This document shows positions 56,368 to 64,000 of a DNA stretch of 64,000 bases, in pieces. The notes under the pieces are model-generated. The model was not told the origin of the DNA. It worked only from the letters and a program-made list of their open reading frames with translations, and did no database searches. The DNA lies in NCBI GenBank assembly GCA_015680905.1, contig CM027378.1, positions 37,793,001 through 37,857,000 on the forward strand. The letters are read 5' to 3'. Made by a program: the position numbers and the translations under genes. Position 1 is the first letter of the stretch, and each line of letters begins with the position of its first letter. This DNA is from Coptis chinensis. Taxonomy: Eukaryota > Streptophyta > Magnoliopsida > Ranunculales > Ranunculaceae.

Positions 56368-57766
56368 ATGTTTCATTTGGCGTACTCAATCTTGTTTCTA
56401 TAGAGGGTACGCCATTTTGGTAGCCGGGCCATCTTCTATCTTATGATCTCCAAAGTTCTTTGAAGTGTGTGGTTGCAAGCGCCGGAACCTTAGTCCACGA
56501 AAACTCTTTTACAGAACTGAGTATAAATGTCTTCTGTAACACGAGCAAACGTGCTTTTCGGTAAACGATGGGTACCTAAAATTTCACCTCCTTCCTTCTC
56601 TTTCCTTTTCTACTCTCTACCTCGCGAACTTCAGCTAATTATTTGGTGTAAGTCTCACTCATCACGAATAGGAAATGGTCGTAGTTCTTTTGCTCGTAAA
56701 CGACGTGCACGAAGGATGGGCTGGTGTATGCATTGCCAAACACCCTTCTGTCTAGGCCCGGACTTCCTATCCGATGCTAGCCAGTTTAAGGTATACTTTT
56801 GTCTAACACCACCGCTTGGCGGGATAATCTTCGCCGCCGCTTCCGCCGTTCCCACGGGATGGGATTCGCTTGAGAATCGACATTAAAAGACTTCGATTAA
56901 ATCTTGAGGATCGGCGTTAAAAGACTCACCTTGTACATATGTTTATTTTGTTACCTTTTTCCTTTGCATTAAGTTTTGCACAAGGGATTCGTGTTAAACC
57001 TCAGATGTTGCATACTTGGAACACAAACGGGCAATGGATTCCACCAGACCAACCCTAGAATTGGTTACTTTGAGTCCCTTGGGCGGGTTTGAGGATAACC
57101 GTATGTAAAAGGGCATTTTATTAGACCAGTAAGGCCCGACGGTCCAGATGGTACAATCCTGCCCCTAACCCCATAATACATAGAGGTGAAGCCACGATCG
57201 GCTGGATTGGGTTAAACTCGAGCCCGACATGACAGTTGTCTATGATTTAAGATGGTGACTCCCCTGGACATCCAGTGTTTTTCATGTATATCTCCCTTGT
57301 ATGTAAATAAAACCCTTACACTTTCCTTCTTTAAAAAAAAAAAAAAAAAAAAAATTGCTTTTCAAGAATGACTCATATAATTGGATAGAATTTTTTGTGC
57401 CGATCGTTTCGATATCTCATTCGTCCAATTCGGAGTCCAAACGAGTCGTTGGTTCCGCATTTAGATTTTTAGGTTTAAATCGGGCTTTAGGCTTGATTTG
57501 GGCTTCGAGAAATTTTTGGCCCAGCCCAAATATCGATTTCTCGGTCCATTTAAACCCAAAATACCCGATCACATCGTCCACAAATCCACGTTCGTCTTCC
57601 TAAAAACCGGATCTTGCCCCTCTCGAATCGGTCTCGCGAGACAGGCCACACTAAAAACCAGTCTCGCTGAGACCCTCACAGCTCCGATCAAGATTTCCTT
57701 CCATCAGATCATCCCAATTCTTCCCTTCATCAATAATCAATAGCCATCCTCCCTCTTAGATCAGCA
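56368..57766 (+). other. Post-pol spacer ending in an A-tract, then new leader
   Basis: A 119-codon open stretch (56527-56886) has a C-x2-C-x4-C pattern (WCMHCQTPFCLG) but resembles nothing recognised. AATAAA (57306-57311) is followed by 22 A (57333-57354). After that, a new stretch carries TGGGCTT/GGCCCA site-II-like motifs (about 57496-57530) and the palindrome GTCTCGCGAGAC (about 57632-57643), leading to the ATG at 57767. Confidence 0.5.
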
Positions 57767-58937
57767 ATGGCTGGAAACAGACGGATTTGTGTGGAATTTT
57801 TTTTTGGAAATTTGTTTGAAAACGGGATGTTTGCTCCGATCCATTCTTTGATCACGAAATTCACTCTAGAGGATGGGAGAGTTTGTTATATGCCAATGGA
57901 GGGCTTTATTCTAAGGATTTGGTGATGAAATTCTACGACAATGGAAGCTTTAATGGCGACCATTTTTGGGTCACCGTCGAGGGTGTGCGCCCGCGAAGTC
58001 ACACGGTGTTGCTCTCTCCGGATCACGGGCATTCCATTGGTCGACCATGTCTTGACTTCGGCAGCAGTCCGTGTACCCACGGACTTCACGACCTAATGCT
58101 CGACATGCTTTATCGAGGGAGAGTACAACATCGGCGGAAATCGCCGTGACGGCCGGTCGCGACGGAACCAGCTAGCGGTGACTCAATGGTCGGGCTGAAG
58201 CGTCATTGGCACCTCGAAGCCTTCCGACATCAACAAGACCTTCCTCCACCTTCTCTCGATCGCCGGGCGAAAGGGTAACTTCTGCATCGTTACCTTTCTT
58301 TTGATATTATCACACATGCCACTCTTAGGTCAGCCCCCTTGCCGTTCTAGTAACGCAAGTCATGATTAATCTGGGCTTTCTGTCTGCCACCCCTCTACTC
58401 CCTATACCACAATATGAGAATATGCTGGTGTTTAAGAAATGCATACAAGACCCTTGGGAACCCACAACACCTAGGGCTGTCGAGCACGCTAGCGTAGGAT
58501 CCTCTCACCCACCATACTTTGATGAGACTGCCATGAGTAAGATCACCCAACCCATAGAGGCCCTACGTGCAGTGAACAATGGTCTGAGAGACATGTACAC
58601 TCGCCGGGTATCGATGAGACGTACCTTGGGCGAGTTAAGGACCGATATGACCACTCGCCACGAGTCGATGACAGATAGCATGGGTGAATTCCAGCAGGAA
58701 ATGAGAGCCTCCATGACTACATTTCAAGACAATATGCTTACTCGCCAGAACCAGTTCCAGCAAATGATCATGGAGAGCCAAAGATCGGGCTTTCGGCTCG
58801 GTGATGGATACTCTTGGTGATATCCAGGAGCAGTTAGCCTCCACGGGAGCTCGTACTGCACGACGTCGCAGGACTCCTGGTTCTTCTTCTGCAGCCCCCG
58901 AGGACTCTACTACAGCACCAGAGGATCATCAGTAGCT
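57767..58937 (+). pseudogene. Athila 3' ORF A (plant-mobile-domain/Transposase_32-like)
   Basis: Starts MAGNRRICVEFFF at 57767. The conserved start of the domain is visible in two frames: FGNLFENGMFAPIHSLITKF, then LYANGGLYSKDLVMKFYDNG and FNGDHFWVTVEG (57800-57990). Downstream (58500-58790) a helical, Met/Gln-rich segment follows (TTRHESMTDSMGEFQQEM), then an Arg/Ser/Pro tail ending in a stop near 58935. It is broken by frameshifts at about 57870, 58030 and 58800. It shares its domain skeleton with ORFs B and C. The function in the retroelement is unknown; such ORFs are sometimes called env-like. Confidence 0.55.
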
Positions 58938-59206
58938 AGTTTTATTTTTTCTGGTCTTGTATAATATTTATATCAGATATTTTATTTACGTATTTGCACT
59001 TTCTAGCTTAATAGTAGATGGTTCCTAAATATTTTTATCTTGATATATTAGCTATATCTAATAGTATATAGGTAGGAACATATATTGCTAATAATAAATT
59101 ATATACATACATATATATATAAAATATATTTCATATGTCATACTTAAACAACAAATTTTAACGTAACTAACACGTTCAGAAACCGATAATGAAAACGCAT
59201 AAAAAA

Positions 59207-59345
59207 AACGGTCAAAAAACGGTCATGAACCACATCTAAAAACGGTCATGAACCACAACTAAAAAACGGTCAGAAAACGGTCATGACCACATCTAGAAAA
59301 CGGTCAGAAAACGGTCAGAAAACGGCAATTTTCTTTCTATAAATA
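59207..59345 (+). promoter_or_regulatory. AACGGTCA array plus TATA box (internal promoter candidate)
   Basis: AACGGTCA occurs seven times (59207, 59218, 59241, 59265, 59276, 59299, 59310) and a further AACGG at 59321. TATAAATA follows at 59338-59345. The octamer fits the AACGGYYA half of the plant mitosis-specific activator (MSA) element bound by MYB3R proteins, although the 5' YCY half is absent. The ATG of a short ORF lies ~100 bp downstream of the TATA box. Promoter function is inferred. Confidence 0.5.
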
Positions 59346-59441
59346 AGTTCAACTCTTCCTCCATATTCACTCATTTCTTATTCTTCCCTCTACACTTCTT
59401 ATTCTAAAAAACGTTTTTAGATCACTCCAAGTTCAAGATTC

Positions 59442-59561
59442 ATGGATGCACTAGAAAAGTTTGAGCAGCAGCAGCTTGAATATGCTACTCAAGTTTTCAT
59501 GCTCGGTTGTTTTGTTATAGTCATGTTGTTAATGTGGCATATAATTCTATCTAATATTTAG
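59442..59561 (+). CDS. 39-residue single-helix membrane micro-ORF in Athila
   Basis: Not a recognised family. The ATG at 59442 is the first after the TATA box at 59338. The peptide has a charged/Gln-rich N terminus (MDALEKFEQQQLEYATQ) followed by about 19 hydrophobic residues (VFMLGCFVIVMLLMWHIIL) and SNI, then TAG. This would suit one membrane-spanning helix or signal anchor. The downstream sequence runs to a 25-A tract (59672-59696). Only its position behind a promoter-like region supports translation. It could also be a random short ORF. Confidence 0.3.
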   Translation: MDALEKFEQQQLEYATQVFMLGCFVIVMLLMWHIILSNI

Positions 59562-59764
59562 GTTTGTAGTTAAGTCATCGTATCATTATGTTGTGTTTCC
59601 ATACCATTGTACGTTCTTACATCCTATTGTGATAGTATATCTACATTTTCCTTGTCCTTATACTTACGTTTAAAAAAAAAAAAAAAAAAAAAAAAAGCAC
59701 TCCTTGTCACATGCCCCATTCTTCTCATCCACACTTCATCCACTTGCGCATATCTTAGAAGATA

Positions 59765-59834
59765 CACGTGGTCTAACTACCCTGTGACACCTCGAAACGT
59801 ATCTTTTACATTTTCGGATGGGTGCCTATTTATA
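59765..59834 (+). promoter_or_regulatory. G-box and TATA-like site upstream of ORF B
   Basis: CACGTG (59765-59770, in ACACGTGG) and TATTTATA (59827-59834) precede the ORF B start by 76 bp. The arrangement resembles a plant core promoter. It is inferred only. Confidence 0.35.
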
Positions 59835-59902
59835 CCAAGGATAGACACCTCAAAAATTTAACTTCCCTTTTTCCAAAATAATTTTTCACCACTCCATCTT
59901 TA

Positions 59903-60895
59903 ATGGCCCTCACTCGAAGTTTCGTGCCTGAGCAAAATTTTATGGAAAATTTTCAAAATGGTCTTTTTCATCCTTTTTTTGACACTGAAATATTACGTCA
60001 AGGATGGTACCCTCTTTTACACCATAAGCAAACATTTTATTCCAGAGAATTGGTCTTGTTATTTTATAAAAGCGGTTATTTCCAAAACGGACAATTCTTT
60101 GTCCGTGCTAACGGATGCGAACATGAATTGACTATGGAAATCATCTCTGAGGTACTTCAAATTCCTATTACAAATCAAGGAGTACACCTTTAGGATTCCC
60201 CTTTCGATAATATCCGGCATCTGATGTTTGCAACTATCCTTCATGGCGAATACAACCGGAAAAACCGTATTGTTTATCAGAGATCTTTACAAAAGAACCA
60301 ATTATCTGTGATCCAATGGGTAGCTCATAATGTCCTAGGCACGTCTAAGACTTCCGAAATAACCAAACCCCTCCTCCATTTACTCTGGGTGTTGCAGACT
60401 AACTGTAATGATTTTTACATTATTAAATTTCTCTGGAATGCGATCGCACGTGCCAGGAAAAAGGCAGCCCCTTTACCAACCATTGTGACACTTATCATGA
60501 TACATTGGGGTTTTCTAGTACTTCTCCTCACACACCTCTTGAACAGCTAACATTCTTACCATTCACTTTCGGATATGTAGGAACGGATTACGAACCCGAC
60601 GTTGCAAAAGAACCATGTCGGTCACGGGGACCAATGAAGATTGTTCCACCGACAACATCTTTCATGAAAATGCATTATGCAACGTATTTAATCCCATGGA
60701 AGGGCTTAATTCAATTCAACAAGGACTGATGACATTATTCAAACGTCGAACATTATTATCACCAACCTTCTTGAATTTCGGACTGCGGACAATAAACGAA
60801 GAGGAACAAGCACAATTCTTGCACATACCACAACCAATTCTTGGCAAATCACACTCTCATAATGGAAAACCACGCCAAGATTTACGGATTTAAAA
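59903..60895 (+). pseudogene. Athila 3' ORF B (plant-mobile-domain/Transposase_32-like)
   Basis: The ATG at 59903 opens MALTRSFVPEQNFMENF. The domain reads FQNGLFHPFFDTEIL, GWYPLLHHKQTFYSRELVLL, FYKSGYFQNGQFFVRANG, and then helices ending IIKFLWNAIARARKKAAPLP and TLIMIHWG. This is the profile of the Transposase_32/plant-mobile-domain group. The frame is interrupted only by TAG at 60191-60193 until about 60510, where it shifts. A further conserved-looking tail (LTFLPFTFGYVGTDYEPD) follows. It is a relic, but the best-preserved example of the full domain here. Confidence 0.6.
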
Positions 60896-61053
60896 TGTTG
60901 CAACAGTACATTGCACGGATTGATGACATAGAAAATCTTATAAACGGATCCCTCCCACAAAAGGATCCTCACCGCTTACTTGGGCCAATGAAACCATTTA
61001 TATTTTGCAATTTTATATTATTTATCATTTTTCTTTTTAGTTTTTATTTTTAG

Positions 61054-61122
61054 GTATGGTAATTTGTTTTTACTTAATTATTCTCATCATGCTCTAATAG
61101 TTGTTTATCCTTGTCTAAACAG
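61054..61122 (+). other. Possible 69-bp intron before ORF C
   Basis: GTATGG at 61054 after AG, a CTAAT branch-like site, a pyrimidine-rich tract and CTAAACAG ending at 61122, 17 bp before the ORF C start. Splice sites are plausible but unproven. Confidence 0.3.
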
Positions 61123-61139
61123 TCACAATTTTTCACACA

Positions 61140-61721
61140 ATGGAAGCTCCAAAGATGATTCCAGAACAATCTTTCCATTCTTTGCTAAATTCTCCGGCAT
61201 ATGGACATCTTTTCAGAGACTACATCACTCAAGTTGGATGGAACTCTCTCATTCTACACCCGGAGCAGACATACTCCCCAGGTTTGGCAACTTATTTTTA
61301 TAATAACATGGAAGATCTACCACCGGCCCTCCGGGGTTTCCCTTTGAATGGGTTTACACTATGTATTGGTAACACCGACACGCCTTTTATGAGCCAACAA
61401 AATATGGCTCTAGACCTTCCTCCTCTTCAGCCAGATCTCCCCATCCAATACATGATAGAGAATGACCTTAATGACTACTCTAGGGAAGATTTTGTTGCCC
61501 GCTATGGCGATGGCCTTGCCCACGTCAAAGAACGTGTGCGAAGCTGGCCGATGGCCGAATTCACTATTCCACTAGCCAGTATGACCATGAATGTTGGAAC
61601 TGCCATGTTATTTATTCTTCTGAACATCATGGGAGATTGGCATTTTTCCACGACATCAAAGGCAGCGTGTAAGACATTCCATGCATTGGCCCAGCAACGT
61701 ACCACCTTCGACATTCTGTAA
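61140..61721 (+). CDS. Athila 3' ORF C, 193 residues, related to ORFs A and B
   Basis: Intact frame from ATG 61140 to TAA 61719-61721. The N-terminal part AYGHLFRDYITQVGWNSLI and PEQTYSPGLATYFYNNMEDL follows the same skeleton (GW, about 10 residues, YS-x2-L-x2-FY) as ORFs A and B. The middle is Pro- and Asp-rich (ALDLPPLQPDLPIQYMIEND, YSREDFVARYGDGLAHVKER). The last part resembles the helix preceding LIT in the family (PLASMTMNVGTAMLFILLNI). After the TAA, the same frame continues for 25 codons with sensible residues (LVIENLKKARSFRQDY), so the stop may be a mutation truncating a longer protein that reached about 62108. No known function; probable role in the retroelement cycle is not established. 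Confidence 0.5.
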   Translation: MEAPKMIPEQSFHSLLNSPAYGHLFRDYITQVGWNSLILHPEQTYSPGLATYFYNNMEDLPPALRGFPLNGFTLCIGNTDTPFMSQQNMALDLPPLQPDLPIQYMIENDLNDYSREDFVARYGDGLAHVKERVRSWPMAEFTIPLASMTMNVGTAMLFILLNIMGDWHFSTTSKAACKTFHALAQQRTTFDIL

Positions 61722-63874
61722 CTAGTAATTGAGAATCTTAAGAAGGCTCGGTCTTTTCGGCAAGACTATATCACCACCGCCGATTCTGATGCGGGATAGT
61801 GAGGACGTACTTTCCCCGAGTTTGCAACCACCTTTCAAGATCTGGGTAAAGGTCGACTCTATGTGTCCAACAAACAAGATAATTAGTTCCTTGCGATTTC
61901 GACATGGACACGCATAAAGGTATCTTAAGAAAGTTCGTTCTTTCCCTAATGATGATAAAATGATAGCTCATCTAGACAATGCAAAGAAAAGGAAGTGGAG
62001 TGAAGTCCGGAAAGCTATGATAGATTGGCGGGATCTTGAAAGGAATGACATTTCTACAGGGGCGAGGCAAGGAAGGACTATCCCCCAGTTCAAGGTTGGG
62101 GCAATGTGAGTTGATGCATGTACATATTTGTTTTATGTTTTGATGTGAAATAAATAAGTGACCTAACAAAGTGCTACTCTAACGATTATGCTTCTACTTT
62201 TATGATGTATAATATATAGTGTGTTACAATAAATTTATGTGGAAGATGTCAGCTTTATTTTTGCTCAAAGCCTCTCAGGTATACTCTTTCTTCCTCTTAA
62301 CACTTTGAGGACACAGTGTCCGACTGTTTGGGGGTGGTGAGAACCTTTTGCAAAAATTAGGCATGCATAGTTGTATATAGTTACTTAATGTCTAAATAAA
62401 CGTATTTAGTGACAAATTCTCGTTTCTCTTTCTATGATGAAAAATATTTAGAAATCTCACCATAGCATCAAAATTAGGACTTGTCCTTAGAAACTTAATT
62501 TAATACGTATGCAATAGTTTTACATCTTTTTCATGAGCATTCATGCACCGACTATCATTAAATGTACACAAGCCCGATAAGTTTAAGGGACCCACGGTTA
62601 GACAACTTAGTTTCCATATCCTGTAAGAATCTAACCAAAAGCTTCAAATGTATGATATATGAGTAATGACACAGAGGAGTAGTTCTTCCGAATAGAGAAG
62701 TTCACACGTCTACTTACTTGATCACTACCCAAATCCTAGGCGAGAATTTAGGCCTTCTTTGGATCGATATAGCCAAAAATTCGCACCTGTAAAAATTTTT
62801 ACCGCTAGTCGCCCCACTGAACCTTTCATTAATCCTTTCTACTTCACAAAAAAAAAAAAAAAAAAAAAATCATTACCCATCTAGTAACCACAAATAAATA
62901 AGCCTACCTAGATGATGAGTATGAGAAATAGGATGAAGTGCAGAAAAATGAAGAGAAAAACCTTGTCACAAATCAAAATCGCCACTGCGCTTAAGAAAAA
63001 AGAAAAAGAAAATAGAAATATGTTTCCAAAAATCAAAAGAAATATCAAGGTTAGAATTCCCCCCAAAGATCAAATCAAAAGGGAATACAAAAGCTTGAAA
63101 AATCCAAGTGTGGAAACCATGTTAGAAGTAGGAAAGAAAAAAAAGATTTCTCTAGTATAAATATCTCGAAGACCTTATTCTCTCATACTTATCATTTTTG
63201 AACTTTCCATTCCATTTTCTTCTACACTACCACCTAAGCCCCATAACACCTAATAAAGACCTCTAGCTCAATTAGGAATAGGATAGTGTGATAATAAGTA
63301 GTAGTTGTGACTTCTCGACCTCGGCTCCTCGACCGTCATTGAGTATGTGAGGAAAACGTGTGCCCACTGCACCGGAGATATAAAGCTTGAGTGGAAAAAT
63401 AAGAGAGAAATTGTGTTTCGACACATATCTGTGAGAACCTACTTAAGGGCGCTATCCAAGGATCCAAAAACGGCCCCGCCGTACATTTCATTATTAGATC
63501 ACTGCGCATGCATGCTCATACGTAGATGTTTCGATTATTGTATGTATATTAACTTGAATTTGAAAAGAATAAAATCCTTGTTTCCCCAAGCTAGTGAGAT
63601 GTCTATATACCTGAGATTAATTAAGGAAACAAGCCTTTGTTCTTGAAGTCGTTGTAGTATAAATGAAGTTTGTGAGTATCTTCTCTGGAAAACTCTCACG
63701 AGGTTATAACTTCGTCCCACTAGGGAATTCCTAGTGGTTCAAGGCCTTGTTGCATACGGTCAATGCAACCGCTCTCGCTAAATGAGATTTAGCTTAGGAC
63801 AACACATTTTGATCACTTATCGTTTTAATGTCTCTTCTTTGCTTGAGGACAAGCAAAGTGCTGTTTGGGGGGTG
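61722..63874 (+). other. Athila 3' tail with two PPT-like sites and an A-tract
   Basis: Decayed continuation of ORF C to about 62108 (KRKWSEVRKAMIDWRDLERN). TTTGAGGACACAGTG...TGTTTGGGGGTGG at 62304-62337 resembles the true polypurine tract before the 3' LTR (CTTGAGGACAAGCAA...GTTTGGGGGGTG, 63842-63874). A 22-A tract lies at 62848-62869. A Lys-rich open stretch (62912-63160) and a 99-codon stretch (63347-63646) resemble nothing recognised. Confidence 0.55.
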
Positions 63875-64000
63875 TGATAAGCACCCAAAACCTGTAATAT
63901 TAAACCCCGGAGACATAGCATTTTGGTCGATTATGTGTTTAATAATCATGTAATAATTATATTTTTTCGTGACTTTTGCGGGTTTCCGCAATTAAAATGA
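63875..64000 (+). repeat. 3' LTR of the Athila element (cut by window end)
   Basis: Starts TGATAAGCACCCAAAACC directly after the polypurine tract and matches 47455-47577, with about seven substitutions or small indels in ~125 bp. Most of the LTR and the right target duplication lie outside the window. Confidence 0.9.

Larger units (their letters stand above)
47455..64000 (+). mobile_element. Athila-lineage Ty3/gypsy retrotransposon (continues past window)
   Basis: LTRs start TGATAAGCACCC at 47455 and 63875. The internal order is gag, protease, RT, RNase H, integrase, then ~7.5 kb of extra 3' sequence with three related ORFs. The RT block IIYPISYSDWVSPVHVVPKK and FPLPFIDQMLERLAGH are diagnostic of Athila. 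The 125 bp of the right LTR inside the window differ from the left LTR at several positions, so the insertion is not recent. The left target duplication would be AAGAT (47450-47454); the right one is outside. All polymerase genes are frameshifted. Confidence 0.9.

Noticed and set aside
1-64000. CRISPR array, rRNA, tRNA or bacterial operon signals
   Set aside because: None seen; the window is plant nuclear DNA dominated by transposons.

Overview
The window is nuclear DNA of a flowering plant, most likely a eudicot. The evidence is one LAZ1/DUF300-type membrane-protein gene with GT-AG introns, Athila- and Tat-lineage Ty3/gypsy retrotransposons, a plant L1-type LINE, a TTF-type hAT transposon and a FAR1/FRS-like Mutator transposase relic. 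The sequence is AT-rich and dominated by repeats. The LAZ1-like gene (32664-44705, six coding exons, 419 codons) is the only cellular gene that looks intact. Nearly all other coding-like sequence is decayed transposon coding capacity.

Layout. (1) 1-13.5 kb: a pair of ~240-bp inverted repeats (144-388 and 13245-13486) brackets a FAR1/MULE transposase pseudogene (minus strand, 10647-13048), a plus-strand reverse-transcriptase-like pseudogene (5521-10193) and later insertions. These are a 3.9-kb hAT element (443-4370, 8-bp TSD) holding a small nested MITE (3837-4156, 8-bp TSD), a 140-bp MITE with 9-bp TSD (4973-5112), a ~0.63-kb insertion with a minisatellite, and a 1.7-kb solo LTR of Athila type (7169-8868, TSD ATTAC). 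(2) 14.26-31.66 kb: a Tat-lineage element (TSD TTACC) with gag, protease, RT-RNase H, a second RNase H, integrase, tandem repeats and a spliced antisense ORF. A solo LTR (19421-20653, TSD GAATC) sits in its integrase. A hAT-like inverted-repeat element (24905-31655, TSD GGTATAAC) sits one base from the end of its 3' LTR, and that element was split by a ~6.2-kb LINE (25227-31399). (3) 31.7-45 kb: the LAZ1-like gene, whose 7.1-kb fourth intron is packed with MITEs, LINE tails and simple repeats. (4) 45.86-47.45 kb: a multi-exon MULE-N-terminus-like pseudogene, cut off by (5) an Athila element from 47455 past the window end, with a 2.1-kb LTR, gag-PR-RT-RH-INT, then about 7.5 kb of extra 3' sequence.

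The most unusual part is the Athila 3' region. It carries three related but diverged ORFs of plant-mobile-domain/Transposase_32 type, long A-tracts at module borders, a second polypurine-tract-like motif, and an internal promoter-like segment. That segment has seven exact AACGGTCA motifs upstream of a TATA box and a 39-codon ORF predicted to encode one membrane helix. The insertion order of most elements can be read directly from target-site duplications.
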